From Metaclostridioides mangenotii (lineage in GTDB: Bacteria; Bacillota; Clostridia; Peptostreptococcales; Peptostreptococcaceae), in contig NZ_JAGGJX010000007.1 of the NCBI RefSeq assembly GCF_017873185.1, positions 81,578 to 145,577 of the forward strand: a stretch of 64,000 bases of DNA. Direction: 5' to 3'. The notes beneath the pieces are model-generated. The model was not told the origin of the DNA and ran no database searches. It was given only the letters and a program-made list of their open reading frames with translations. Positions 27,046 to 35,993 of this stretch are shown piece by piece (positions within the stretch are counted from its first letter, which is position 1; every line of letters starts with the position of its first letter). The translations under genes were made by a program, and so were the position numbers.

Positions 27046-28443
27046 TTATCTAAAGTTGCTTTTGTAGAATGCTTTGTATCCTTTGTACATTTCGTGTATG
27101 TCTGCTTTTGAAGCTACTTCGTAAGGTGCGTGCATGTTTAGTAATGCAACTCCACAGTCTATTACTTCTGCGTTTGCATTCGCTAGGATATAGGCGATTG
27201 TTCCTCCTCCACCTTGGTCTACTTTACCAAGCTCTGCTGTTTGCCATACTACGTTTTCTGAGTCGAATATTTTTCTTACTTCTGCTACAAATTCGGCATT
27301 TGCATCGTTACATCCGCTCTTTCCTCTAGCTCCTGTGTATTTGTTTAGTACAACACCATTTCCTATTATCGCTGAGTTGTTTTTGTCGTATGCTTCTGCG
27401 TAGTTTGGATCGTGTCCTGCTGTTACATCTGCTGATAGTACTTTTGTGTTGCTCATTGCTCTTCTTATTTTTATATCTGAATAATCTCCTTGAAGTGCTA
27501 TTAGCTCTGCTACGTCGTTTTCAAAGAATCTTGACTGCATTCCTGTGTTTCCTTGTGATCCTACTTCTTCTTTGTCTACACATAATGCTGATGCTGTGTA
27601 GTCTGGTGCTTCTATGTCTAGTATGGCTCTTACTGCTGCGTAAGAACATACTCTGTCGTCATGACCATATGCTAGTATCATTGATCTGTCAAATCCCATA
27701 TCACGAGCTTTTCCTGCAGGTACTATTTCTATTTCAGCACTTAAGAAGTCGCCTTCAACTATGTTGTACTTTTCGTTAAGTAGTTTAAGTATGTTAGATT
27801 TTACTGGGTCTTTTTCTTCTCCTTGTAATGGTGTATTACCTACGAGTACATTTAGAGCTTCTCCAGCTACTCCGTCTTTAAGTTTTTTCTCCATTTGATC
27901 TCCAGCTAGGTGAACAAGTAGATCTGTTACACAAAATACTGGATCGTTGTCGTCTTCTCCTACACAAACTGTTACTTTACTTCCATCGTTTAATATTACT
28001 ACACCATGTATTGATAGAGGAATAGTTGTCCATTGGTATTTTTTGATTCCTCCATAATAATGAGTTTTTAAAAATCCTAAGTTAGAGCTTTCGTAAAGTG
28101 GGTTTGGTTTTAAATCCATTCTTGGAGAATCTATATGTCCACCTACTACTCTCATTCCTTGTTCTATTGGGTTTTTACCAATTACAAATAGAGCTACTGC
28201 TTTTGCTCTGTTTACTGAGTAAACTTTATCTCCTGCACTTAGTTTTCCATTTGCAATTACTTCATCTAGAGATACAAATCCATTAAATTTAGCTAAGTTT
28301 ACGATTTCCTCTACAGATACTCTCTCAGTCTTAGCTTTACTTAAAAACTTCATATAACCATTGGCATAGTCCATTATTTCACCAATTGTGTTATTTTTTT
28401 GTGCTTCTTCCCAAGCGTTTTTAAATTCATGTTTTAAATCCAT
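27046..28443 (-). CDS. M18-family aminopeptidase
   Basis: 465 aa zinc aminopeptidase of the LAP4/ApeB type. Metal-site motifs: VVGGHIDSPRMDLKP (about residue 98-112), LAYGHDDRVCSYAA, CVDKEEVGSQGNTGM (Glu pair) and SADVTAGHDPNY. It releases N-terminal residues from cytosolic peptides. The strong site AAGGAGAGAATACAAT and a codon choice less A-rich at third positions than neighbouring genes suggest high expression. It is a single-gene unit. Confidence 0.94.
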   Translation of the reverse strand: MDLKHEFKNAWEEAQKNNTIGEIMDYANGYMKFLSKAKTERVSVEEIVNLAKFNGFVSLDEVIANGKLSAGDKVYSVNRAKAVALFVIGKNPIEQGMRVVGGHIDSPRMDLKPNPLYESSNLGFLKTHYYGGIKKYQWTTIPLSIHGVVILNDGSKVTVCVGEDDNDPVFCVTDLLVHLAGDQMEKKLKDGVAGEALNVLVGNTPLQGEEKDPVKSNILKLLNEKYNIVEGDFLSAEIEIVPAGKARDMGFDRSMILAYGHDDRVCSYAAVRAILDIEAPDYTASALCVDKEEVGSQGNTGMQSRFFENDVAELIALQGDYSDIKIRRAMSNTKVLSADVTAGHDPNYAEAYDKNNSAIIGNGVVLNKYTGARGKSGCNDANAEFVAEVRKIFDSENVVWQTAELGKVDQGGGGTIAYILANANAEVIDCGVALLNMHAPYEVASKADIHEMYKGYKAFYKSNFR

Positions 28444-28497
28444 ATTGTATTCTCTCCTTAGATTTTTATATTAAATTATTAAATATTAATAATTTTC

Positions 28498-28707
28498 CTA
28501 TTTATTGTTGTTTTTTATATACTCCTCATACTCCTCTGGTGATACAACTTTTATATTATCTAGTTTTGATCTAACATGTGCTCTAAAATGTTCTAGATAC
28601 TCTTTTCTAAGTCCTTCTCTTTCATGGTGCTCTTCATGAGTCAACCCTTCTTCTTTATGCTTTTTAGCTAGTTGATTTATTCTGTCTAATTTTTTTTGTT
28701 CAAACAT
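28498..28707 (-). CDS. DUF896 (YnzC-like) small protein
   Basis: 69 aa, Lys/Glu/His-rich, predicted all-helical: LDRINQLAKKHKEEGLTHEE followed by EREGLRKEYLEHFR and a short tail (VSPEEYEEY). The INxLaxKxKxxGLTxEE pattern is the DUF896/UPF0291 signature, whose Bacillus member forms a two-helix hairpin of unknown role. ATG 28707 follows GGAGGAAGAA. Confidence 0.9.
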   Translation of the reverse strand: MFEQKKLDRINQLAKKHKEEGLTHEEHHEREGLRKEYLEHFRAHVRSKLDNIKVVSPEEYEEYIKNNNK

Positions 28708-28728
28708 TTCTTCCTCCAAATTACTTAT

Positions 28729-30123
28729 TTATTTATATTTATATTTATCAAAAAATTCTTCGATACTATCGCTTATTATTGAAATTCCTTCTTCGATTTC
28801 TGATATACTCGGTTTTGCAATGTTTACTCTAAAAAATCTATCTTCTACTATTTTATCGAAAAAGTATGTACCTGGTGTTATATATACCCCCTTATTTACT
28901 AAAAAGTCGGTATATGTCTGAGAATTATAATTTAATGGAAGCTCCAAGAAAAAATTTATCCCACCACACGAGTTTCTTACTTTAATCTTTTTAGATAACT
29001 TATCTTTAATTAATTTCTCTGCAATTATGTATTTATTCATATATACATTTTCCATACTTATAAGATAGGAATCCCACTCGAAGTTTTTCATAAAGTAATA
29101 CATAGATTTTTGTATTAGACCTGGTGTAGATATATCTGAAGAGTGCTTAGCTATTAAAATCTTTGTCATAAGCTTTGACGGAACTTCTACAAGACCGATT
29201 CTAAGCCCTGGCATAAGAATTTTCGAGAAACTCTTTATATATATAACTCTTCCTCCATCATCATAGCTTCTCAGTGGTCTGTTGTCCTCAGAGTTAAATT
29301 TAAAATCGCTTATGAAGTCATCTTCTAATATATAAAAATCATACTCCTTTGCTAGCTCAATTAGTTTGTTTTTCTTGTACGCAGAATACGATATTCCCGT
29401 TGGATTTTGAAAGTTTGGCATAGTGTATATAAACTTAGGCTTAAATTTTTCAAGCTTCATTTTGAGTATTCCTATATCTATACCATCATCTAACATTGGT
29501 ATTGATATTATCTTTGCTCCTCTACTTTTGAATACGTCTATAGCACCTGCATAACTAGGTTCCTCAACAAATACAACATCCGAGTGACTTATTATTCCCT
29601 TACAGACTATATCTATACCTTGCTGGGCACCAGAAATTATCTGAATATTGTCTACTGTTGTATTTATCTTTAAACTCTTTAAGTACTGTACAAGATTCTC
29701 TCTAAGATCCTCCGATCCAAGTCCTTCTTCATAGTCGAATATAGAGTTGCCGTCTTTTTCAAGAGCCATATTTACTGCGTATTTAAATGAATCTATCGGG
29801 AACATATCATTTGATGGATTACCGCTGTCAAAGTGTATTATACCGCCTCTTATCTCTTTAGGTTTAGTATTTTCTCCCTTTAGGTTGGATACAAATGTCC
29901 CGTTTCCTACAATTTTGTAAATATAACCTTCATTTTCTAAAAGCTCATATGCTTTTATTATTGTAGCATTGTTAACCCCCAATAGTTTTGAAAACTTTCT
30001 TATTGGAGGTAATTTTTCATGTACATTTAATTTCTCATCTTGGATCATTTTTTTTATACAATTATATACATGTAAATATTTCGTTGTCTTGTTCTGATTC
30101 ATATCAATTAAAAATTTTTCCAT
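28729..30123 (-). CDS. MocR-type regulator (GntR domain fused to aminotransferase fold)
   Basis: About 464 aa. An N-terminal GntR winged helix (about residues 15-80; LPPIRKFSKLLGVNNATIIKAYELLENEGYI) is joined to a class I aminotransferase-like domain. The pyridoxal phosphate Lys is in YIKSFSKILMPGLRIG. Such proteins sense PLP or amino-donor metabolites and control nearby genes, often divergent ones; the divergent neighbour is the PHP phosphatase. ATG 30123 follows GGTGATTATT; an upstream TTG in frame is less likely. Confidence 0.93.
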   Translation of the reverse strand: MEKFLIDMNQNKTTKYLHVYNCIKKMIQDEKLNVHEKLPPIRKFSKLLGVNNATIIKAYELLENEGYIYKIVGNGTFVSNLKGENTKPKEIRGGIIHFDSGNPSNDMFPIDSFKYAVNMALEKDGNSIFDYEEGLGSEDLRENLVQYLKSLKINTTVDNIQIISGAQQGIDIVCKGIISHSDVVFVEEPSYAGAIDVFKSRGAKIISIPMLDDGIDIGILKMKLEKFKPKFIYTMPNFQNPTGISYSAYKKNKLIELAKEYDFYILEDDFISDFKFNSEDNRPLRSYDDGGRVIYIKSFSKILMPGLRIGLVEVPSKLMTKILIAKHSSDISTPGLIQKSMYYFMKNFEWDSYLISMENVYMNKYIIAEKLIKDKLSKKIKVRNSCGGINFFLELPLNYNSQTYTDFLVNKGVYITPGTYFFDKIVEDRFFRVNIAKPSISEIEEGISIISDSIEEFFDKYKYK

Positions 30124-30485
30124 AATAATCACCACTTGCACTAAATTATAGGTCTTAATACCGAATAACTTATTTATATCTTATTTCTATTTTTACCTAA
30201 CAATTCTTTTGCTTACTTTAATTTTAGCACAATTGAATAAATTTTTCTCAATGTTTTTCTTATTAAATTGAATTATAATATCCATTTTTATAAAACACAA
30301 TAAACTCAATTGATATTAATGTGCAAAGATTTAAGTTTAGCCGGCAAATTGCTCTGTTATTGAATACGACATATTGTTATAATAACATATAAGATATCTA
30401 ACTAAACAAAGGATACTTGTTTAAAATTTTTAATTACTATAAATTACTTACATTAAATAATTACTAAAATGAGGTGAAATTTTTT
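30124..30485. other. Divergent spacer between MocR and PHP genes
   Basis: 362 bases, AT-rich. TATAAT-like hexamers occur on both strands (for example near 30376 on the plus strand). An AATTGAAT/ATTCAATT theme recurs, but I cannot define an operator. No coding potential is seen. Confidence 0.4.
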
Positions 30486-31280
30486 ATGTTTTACGACTAT
30501 CACATGCACTCAAGTTTTTCTACTGACAGCCATACAAGTATAGAGGATATGGTAGAAAGATCTATCTATTTAGGATTAAATGAGATATGCTTTACTGACC
30601 ATGTTGATTACGGCATATTTTCCGATGACTCTTTTATGGTAAACTTGGATGACTACTTCGAGAAACTCGATTATGTGCAAAGAAAATATAAAGACAGAAT
30701 ATCTATAAAAAAGGGAATTGAATTTGGGTTACAAAAAGATTTAGGTGATTACTACAATAAAAGAATGGAAGAATACGATTTTGACTTTGTAATTTGCTCT
30801 ATTCACGCTATAGATAGAATGGACCTTTATTTAAGCTCTTACTTTGAAGGGAGATCTCAACATGAAATCTATGAAAATTACTATATGGAGCTTTACAATG
30901 TAGTAAAAAACTATAAAAATTACTCTGTTTTAGGACATCTAGATCTGATTAAGAGATATGCTCCTTTTGATACATATTTAGATGATAAATTGTTCTTCGA
31001 TATAATTGAAGCAACTCTTAAACAAGCTATACATGACGGAAAAGGAATTGAATTAAATACATCAAGTTATAGATATAATCTACCTGACCTTACACCTTCT
31101 ACCTATATTTTAAAGCTGTACAAAGAATTAGGTGGTGAAATTATAACTACAGGATCTGATTCTCACAATACAGATCAAGTAGCATATAAATTCGACTATA
31201 TTTACTCAGTCCTAAAAGACCTCGGATTTAAGTATGTAACAAGATTTGATAAAATGAACCCAAAATTTATAAAGATATAA
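30486..31280 (+). CDS. PHP-domain phosphatase (HisK/HisJ histidinol-phosphatase-like)
   Basis: 264 aa with PHP metal motifs YDYHMHSSFSTDSH (residues 3-16), ICFTDHVDYG, a conserved Glu in KGIEFG, CSIHAI, GHLDLI and TTGSDSHNT. The family includes the histidine-pathway phosphatase that dephosphorylates L-histidinol phosphate; no other his gene is here, so it may act on another phosphomonoester. ATG 30486 lies 8 bases after GAGGTGA; the GTG in that site is not the start. Confidence 0.85.
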   Translation: MFYDYHMHSSFSTDSHTSIEDMVERSIYLGLNEICFTDHVDYGIFSDDSFMVNLDDYFEKLDYVQRKYKDRISIKKGIEFGLQKDLGDYYNKRMEEYDFDFVICSIHAIDRMDLYLSSYFEGRSQHEIYENYYMELYNVVKNYKNYSVLGHLDLIKRYAPFDTYLDDKLFFDIIEATLKQAIHDGKGIELNTSSYRYNLPDLTPSTYILKLYKELGGEIITTGSDSHNTDQVAYKFDYIYSVLKDLGFKYVTRFDKMNPKFIKI

Positions 31281-31294
31281 TTATAAATTTTTTG

Positions 31295-31335
31295 ACCTCC
31301 TTACGAATATATTTAACGTAAGGAGGTGTTTTTTT
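31295..31335 (+). terminator. Terminator that also contains the spoVB ribosome site
   Basis: A perfect 11-bp stem, ACCTCCTTACG (31295-31305) and CGTAAGGAGGT (31317-31327), is followed by G and T7. The 3' arm is the Shine-Dalgarno sequence AAGGAGGT, the 5' arm is an anti-Shine-Dalgarno, and the T-run is the spacer to the TTG start at 31334. It can therefore stop transcripts from the PHP gene and hide the spoVB ribosome site in any read-through RNA. Confidence 0.8.
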
Positions 31336-32662
31336 GAAAATTCCATATCTAGTTATGTCTACGGCAATTTTGTTCGTATCCAATTTTATTGTTAGAATCT
31401 TCGGCTTTATATATAAAGTATTTTTATCTAGGGCTTTAGGTGAAACAGGGCTAGGCATTTATCATATGATATTCAACTTTTTGATGATATGTCTATCCGT
31501 AACCACAACAGGAATTCCTACAGCACTAAGTTGTTTAATTGCCAATAAAAAGGCTATAAAAGATAAACATTCTTCAAATGTACTGTTTATATCTACACTT
31601 TACATAGCATTTTTCGTTTCGTTGATTATATCCCTTATAGTTTCTTTTAACAGTAAGTTCTTTTCAGCAAAATTTCTAAATGACCCACAATTAAACTTAT
31701 TTATACTTGCAATAGCTCCTGCTGTAGTTACAATTACAATTTCTAATGTACTTAGGGGGTACTACTACGGAGTAAAAAAAGTAAAAGTACCTGCTGTCGG
31801 ACAAATAATAGAACAGATCACTAAAATTTTATTTGTTGTTTTACTAATAATGTACATAGGTAATAAGAATTTCAACTGCTACATTGCTCTTTTAGGAGTT
31901 TCAATCGGAGAACTGAGCAATATAATTTTCATGACTGTATATCTATGGAGAGATTCTTCTTTATGCAAAAAATACGTGGTTAGCGCTAAGGACTTTTACT
32001 ATTCTTCAATAGAAACTATAAAGATGTCTATCCCTATAACTTGCAATAGAATGTCTAGCATATTTTTACAGTCTATAAGCTCTATGATGGTTCCTTCTAG
32101 ATTAGCTCTTTCTGGTATGACATATACTAAATCTCTCAGCATGTACGGAGTTATAAGCGGTATGGTTATGCCATTTGTATTTATACCATTTACACTCGGA
32201 TCAGCTCTAATCGTAAATTTAATTCCAAGCATATCTCAAGGAATGGCGCTAAATAAAACAGATAGTGTAATTAAAAAGATTAAGTACTCAATTCTTTTAA
32301 CTTTAACTGTTGGAATACTCTCGTCTATATTTTTTTACTTCTTCGGAGAGAGAGTCTGTGTATTTGTATTTAAAAACGAACTCGCTGGTAAATATTTAAA
32401 ATCCATGTTTTTAGTTCCTCTATTTATGTCATTAAATCAAACTCTATCCGGAATTTTAAACGCTATTAGAAAAGAACTTGCCTCTAGTATAAACACTATT
32501 GTGGGAATGGTAATACAGATTGTAGCACTATACACGTTGCTTCCTATACCAAGTTTAAATATATACGCTTTAATCTATGTTATGACTTCAGTGTCAATGC
32601 TGACTTGCATTCTCCATTCTTTAGTTTTATTTAGATCAATAAAAGCTCTACGCTCTCTTTAA
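31334..32662 (+). CDS. spoVB: SpoVB-like polysaccharide flippase (MATE/MOP superfamily)
   Basis: 442 aa with about 12-14 membrane helices. The N-terminus (LVSNFIVRIFGFIYKVFLSRALG-like) and the GLGIYHMIF motif are typical of stage V sporulation protein B and its Wzx/MurJ-like relatives, which move lipid-linked precursors for spore cortex peptidoglycan. The start is TTG, placed 7 bases after AAGGAGGTG. The ribosome site lies in the 3' arm of the previous gene's terminator hairpin. Confidence 0.85.
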   Translation: MKIPYLVMSTAILFVSNFIVRIFGFIYKVFLSRALGETGLGIYHMIFNFLMICLSVTTTGIPTALSCLIANKKAIKDKHSSNVLFISTLYIAFFVSLIISLIVSFNSKFFSAKFLNDPQLNLFILAIAPAVVTITISNVLRGYYYGVKKVKVPAVGQIIEQITKILFVVLLIMYIGNKNFNCYIALLGVSIGELSNIIFMTVYLWRDSSLCKKYVVSAKDFYYSSIETIKMSIPITCNRMSSIFLQSISSMMVPSRLALSGMTYTKSLSMYGVISGMVMPFVFIPFTLGSALIVNLIPSISQGMALNKTDSVIKKIKYSILLTLTVGILSSIFFYFFGERVCVFVFKNELAGKYLKSMFLVPLFMSLNQTLSGILNAIRKELASSINTIVGMVIQIVALYTLLPIPSLNIYALIYVMTSVSMLTCILHSLVLFRSIKALRSL

Positions 32663-32685
32663 CTCTAAATTAAATTGTTCAATAC

Positions 32686-32724
32686 AAAAAGCCATCGAGA
32701 TCTCTATACCTCAATGGCTTTTTT
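32686..32724. terminator. Bidirectional terminator between spoVB and cdeC
   Basis: Stem AAAAAGCCAT/ATGGCTTTTT with an extension GAG/CTC, and T-runs on both strands; it serves the convergent spoVB and cdeC genes. Confidence 0.85.
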
Positions 32725-32759
32725 ACAACTTTGATTATTTAAAACTAAATAAATTTTTT

Positions 32760-33926
32760 TTAGATTCGAGGTCCACAATGTTCAAATTCACATACTTTTG
32801 CGAATGTATCTACTAATCTAGGCTCTATTGGAGTTCTTGATCCTAACACTACTATTTGCTCACTTATAAGTGCGCTTACTGTTTCTTCTAAGCAAAGAAT
32901 TAAATCTATGTCGTTTGGTATTATTAAATCGAAGAAGCATTCGCAGTGCTCATTTTCTTCGAATTTTAATATAGATTTTCCTATACAATCAACTGTTAGA
33001 CGAGTGTTAAATTCTTGTCTCAGAAGTAAAGATCTTCCATCCGCTGGCAGGCAAAGAGGTGCTGAGAATGTATTAAAGTTAAATACTACAAAAGGTACTC
33101 TTCTCTTACATCCACACTCTTTTACTGCTGGGAATGCAAGTGCTGTAAATGTAGTGCATCCACATTTACCTTTTAGTTCTAATACTAAATCACGAACTTT
33201 AACATTTAATCCTCTTTCTTTAAAAGCTACTGAATTCCCTAATCCTCTTCTGCAGCATTCACGTTTGAATTCTCCACAAACTGCATATTCAAATGATGAT
33301 TCGCAATTTCTGTGAGACCTTGTATCAAGTGGCTCTACTTCGAAATCTTCTAGTGTAATACAACCTGGATTTATTTCTATCTCTCTGAAATTTACACATA
33401 TTTTTTCAATAGTTACGTTTACTGGTCCGCCTTGAGGGACTGGTCCATTTACTTCTATAACTTCTGTTTCAAAGAATAATGGTTCTCCATCAGGTCCTGA
33501 ACCATCTGTAAAAGCTTGGAAACGCATAGTATCAAAAACTCTATTAGTTTCTATAGCTATAGGAACAGTGTTTGCTGGTGAGAAATTCTTTGGAGTTATA
33601 GGATGACAGCATTCTGGCCCACATTTATTTGGAAAGCAGTCTTCTGACTCTATTTCACAAGGTTCACATTCACATTTGTGGTGATTGTGGCAAGGATCAC
33701 AGTCACAATCGTTGTGGTGATTGTGTTTATGGCAAGGATCGCAGTCACAATCATTGTGGCATTTCTCTTCTTTTTCACATTCACAGTGATCATGTTTTTT
33801 ATTTTTGAAGCCTCTTTCCATATCTTCTTCAGCAAATGAATTTTCAAAAATTTCATCTATATCATTGTTATTTGAAACGGAACTATTATTACCCATCTTT
33901 CTTCTATTTCTTTTTATATCTTGCAT
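32760..33926 (-). CDS. cdeC: Exosporium morphogenetic protein CdeC orthologue
   Basis: 388 aa with 33 cysteines (about 8.5%). It matches what I remember of C. difficile CdeC along its length: MQDxKxNxRxM start, a His/Cys/Asp repeat block, EDCFPNKCGPECCHPITPKNF, RVFDTMRFQAFTD, and SALISEQIVVL near the end. In C. difficile CdeC is needed to build the exosporium and outer coat. The N-terminal third (about 46-92) holds two copies of NDCDCDPCH separated by His-rich linkers, which suggests metal binding or disulfide cross-linking. AAGGAGGCACGACAA precedes the ATG. A CATATTATTA element about 60 bases upstream is a rough SigK -10 match (weak). Confidence 0.88.
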   Translation of the reverse strand: MQDIKRNRRKMGNNSSVSNNNDIDEIFENSFAEEDMERGFKNKKHDHCECEKEEKCHNDCDCDPCHKHNHHNDCDCDPCHNHHKCECEPCEIESEDCFPNKCGPECCHPITPKNFSPANTVPIAIETNRVFDTMRFQAFTDGSGPDGEPLFFETEVIEVNGPVPQGGPVNVTIEKICVNFREIEINPGCITLEDFEVEPLDTRSHRNCESSFEYAVCGEFKRECCRRGLGNSVAFKERGLNVKVRDLVLELKGKCGCTTFTALAFPAVKECGCKRRVPFVVFNFNTFSAPLCLPADGRSLLLRQEFNTRLTVDCIGKSILKFEENEHCECFFDLIIPNDIDLILCLEETVSALISEQIVVLGSRTPIEPRLVDTFAKVCEFEHCGPRI

Positions 33927-34067
33927 TTGTCGTGCCTCCTTAAGTGAATTCTATAAAGTGACTTGGCTTTTTCAGCCTAATTAATAATATGCACTTAGAA
34001 TTACATTTGTTACAGAGACCTTAAACATTGTTTTAATATAATAAGTATTAAAATATAACATTATTCT

Positions 34068-34109
34068 AAAAAAAGATTGTCGCTATAAATATATAGCGAC
34101 AATCTTTTT
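34068..34109 (-). terminator. Terminator of 6S RNA
   Basis: Stem of about 17 bp (34071-34087 with 34092-34109, core GATTGTCGCTATA), a 4-base loop and T7 on the minus strand, directly after the 6S terminal helix. Confidence 0.9.
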
Positions 34110-34294
34110 CCCCAAAACACCGGTGGCCCGTTAAATTCACGCCCTAGAGTCATCTAGGTGGGTGACATACTGATAATGTTTTAACGTCCAAGTAAAATTT
34201 CTCGGCCTGTTATATAAGTTATCAGACATTGTCTCCCGAATAAAAATTGTAGGTTGAATTTAAGAGAGCCTTATCGTATGTCTCAGGATATCTT
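34109..34294 (-). ncRNA. ssrS: 6S RNA
   Basis: About 185 nt. The 5' part (TCCTGAGACAT) pairs with the 3' part (GTGTTTTGGGG) through an 11-bp closing helix. Further in, TTAAATTCA pairs with TGAATTTAA. The GGCCGAGAAATTTTAC segment and the 5' CTGAGACATACGATAAGG resemble conserved 6S positions. 6S RNA mimics an open promoter and binds housekeeping RNA polymerase in stationary phase. A TATAAT (34301-34306) fits a start near 34294, and an intrinsic terminator follows at once. The ends are estimates. Confidence 0.88.
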
Positions 34295-34300
34295 AATAAC

Positions 34301-34306
34301 ATTATA
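34301..34306 (-). promoter_or_regulatory. -10 element of 6S RNA
   Basis: A perfect TATAAT on the minus strand, 7 bases before the presumed 6S start. The -35 region is not clear. Confidence 0.65.
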
Positions 34307-34434
34307 TAATAAAACAAAATTTAATAAAAGTCTTTTATCAAATTGGCCAATAGGTTATAATTAAACTATATAATTAATTTGTCTTACTGCTATGTAAGCA
34401 CAGTACTTTCATCCTAGAATTCAATCTATTTCTC

Positions 34435-35301
34435 TTAATCATCGTAGTCGAACTCATCATCCTCGTATTCAAAATTATCATCTTCAAACTCGAATCCATC
34501 ATCTGCAAAATTATTAGAAAAAGTATTGTCATCTCCTTCATAATCATCGTCATCATCGATGTAGAATTCTTCGTCCTCGTAATTTTCGTATTCATTGGCT
34601 TCATATATATCACTTTCTATACTGCCTCTTTTATAATCTCTTTTTTTAGTGTTTTTTTGAGTCTCTGCAGAATCAGTTCGCAATAAATTCCCCAACATTT
34701 TCAAGTTATTCATACTTCCTAAATTACCAAAATCTGCAAGTGAGCTCAAACTAAATCCACCCTCTCCAAAATCATCTGGTAAAAATAACTCTGCAAATAC
34801 ATCTATTTTCTTTTTCATATCTAAAGCCTTTTTGACTGAACCTTTTTTCTTTTGAGGGAATACTTCTAAAATTTCCTTAATCATCATATTCTTCTTATCT
34901 TCATCTTCCATATTTCTGAAAAAATCTGATTCAGAGTCCATATCTATGGATTCAATATTGTTAAGTTTCTTTATTCCACTTACTAAATCTAATATACTTT
35001 CGATTTTTATAAGTATTTTTCTCTCATCTTTTGACATATACTTCTTAGTTCTAGTTATAAGCTCCATTCCCATTTCTAAATCTTCATCGCTTAGCTCCAT
35101 GAGTTTCAAACTTTTATTGATATCATTTGCATTAAATTTAAAATTATTCTTTCCAACATTAGGCATATTTTTGCCCCTCTCTTTTTTACCATTTTTTGCT
35201 TGTAGGCCCACAGCACTTTTTAATTTATCTTTATAATTAGATAGAGATATATCTCCGTTGCTAAGAAAAAGAATCCCTATTAATAACAGTAAATTATTCA
35301 A
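34435..35301 (-). CDS. Unknown protein with N-terminal hydrophobic segment and acidic tail
   Basis: 288 aa from a TTG start (GGGGGCATTGGT upstream). Residues 1-15 are hydrophobic (LLLLIGILFLSNG). The middle (about 60-200) is helical and charged, and the last 60 residues are dominated by Asp, Glu, Tyr and Phe (DDDDDYEGDD). I do not recognise the family. It sits between ccpA and cdeC, where C. difficile also has uncharacterised genes, so a spore-coat role is possible (inference). It is divergent from a small basic protein, and the two carry opposite charge. Confidence 0.7.
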   Translation of the reverse strand: MNNLLLLIGILFLSNGDISLSNYKDKLKSAVGLQAKNGKKERGKNMPNVGKNNFKFNANDINKSLKLMELSDEDLEMGMELITRTKKYMSKDERKILIKIESILDLVSGIKKLNNIESIDMDSESDFFRNMEDEDKKNMMIKEILEVFPQKKKGSVKKALDMKKKIDVFAELFLPDDFGEGGFSLSSLADFGNLGSMNNLKMLGNLLRTDSAETQKNTKKRDYKRGSIESDIYEANEYENYEDEEFYIDDDDDYEGDDNTFSNNFADDGFEFEDDNFEYEDDEFDYDD

Positions 35302-35503
35302 ACCAATGCCCCCTTGTGAATAACCCTTATTTTAAATTATGATTTTTTCGTTTTAATGTTCCTTTTTTATCTCCGCCTGCATATATATTATTTATAGGTA
35401 ATTTTATTTATATTAAAACATCAACTGTCTCTCACTAAATATTATTTCTATATATAAATAATATGAGTCAAATCCAATATATATTTATGAAAGGGGTTTT
35501 TTT

Positions 35504-35893
35504 ATGAAAAAATTAGATAAAAGCTCTCTAGAAAAAATGGCCAAAGAAAAGAATATAGATAAAGGTAAAATAGAGAAAATGGCCAACGACTATAAAGACA
35601 AATCTGAAGATGAGCTTATGAGTGAACTCGTTAAGGTCGGAAAAGGTCTTGAAGGTAAAGAAGAAGTCGTTTCTAAATTCAAGGCATTTTTAGATGAGGA
35701 ACAACAGAATAAATTAGATACTATAATGCAGAAGATATCTGCCTCTGAAGCTTCCCAAAAAACTAAGAAAGCAAAACCTGAAAGAAGGAAAACTACTTCT
35801 AGCTCTAAAAGTTCATCAAGTCCAAATTCGAAAACAAGCTCAGGTAAATCGAAGGGACTTCTAGGAAAAATGAAAAAAAGCTCTCCTAAATAA
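35504..35893 (+). CDS. Small basic protein with Lys/Ser-rich tail
   Basis: 129 aa. Residues 1-75 are helical and charged (SLEKMAKEKNIDKGKIEKMA); residues 76-129 are a Lys/Ser/Pro-rich disordered tail ending GLLGKMKKSSPK. The start follows GAAAGGGG. It is divergent from the acidic-tailed protein and lies between ccpA and cdeC. I do not recognise the family; the composition recalls coat or nucleic-acid-binding proteins. Confidence 0.7.
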   Translation: MKKLDKSSLEKMAKEKNIDKGKIEKMANDYKDKSEDELMSELVKVGKGLEGKEEVVSKFKAFLDEEQQNKLDTIMQKISASEASQKTKKAKPERRKTTSSSKSSSSPNSKTSSGKSKGLLGKMKKSSPK

Positions 35894-35899
35894 AACTAA

Positions 35900-35985
35900 A
35901 AAGAGTTATACCAAAAACTATTTAAACAATAATCCCTCTGTAAAGGATATTAATAAATAGAGTTATTGGTATAACTCTTTTTTTA
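35900..35985. terminator. Bidirectional long-loop terminator before ccpA 3' end
   Basis: A 15-bp perfect stem AAAGAGTTATACCAA/TTGGTATAACTCTTT (35900-35914 with 35966-35980) closes a 51-base loop; T-run on the plus side, and an A-run that becomes T on the minus side. Confidence 0.75.
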
Positions 35986-35993
35986 CATTTTTA

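Noticed and set aside
27069..28286. Several Leu-rich open frames on the plus strand across the M18 gene
   Set aside because: They are antisense shadows of the aminopeptidase gene, whose codon bias leaves long open frames on the other strand. No ribosome sites are present.
33650..33856. 68-aa open frame inside cdeC
   Set aside because: An out-of-frame reading of the His/Cys repeat block; the repeats create it.
34374..34613. 79-aa Met/Lys/Ile-rich open frame overlapping the acidic-tail gene
   Set aside because: An out-of-frame shadow of the GAT/GAA-rich tail codons.
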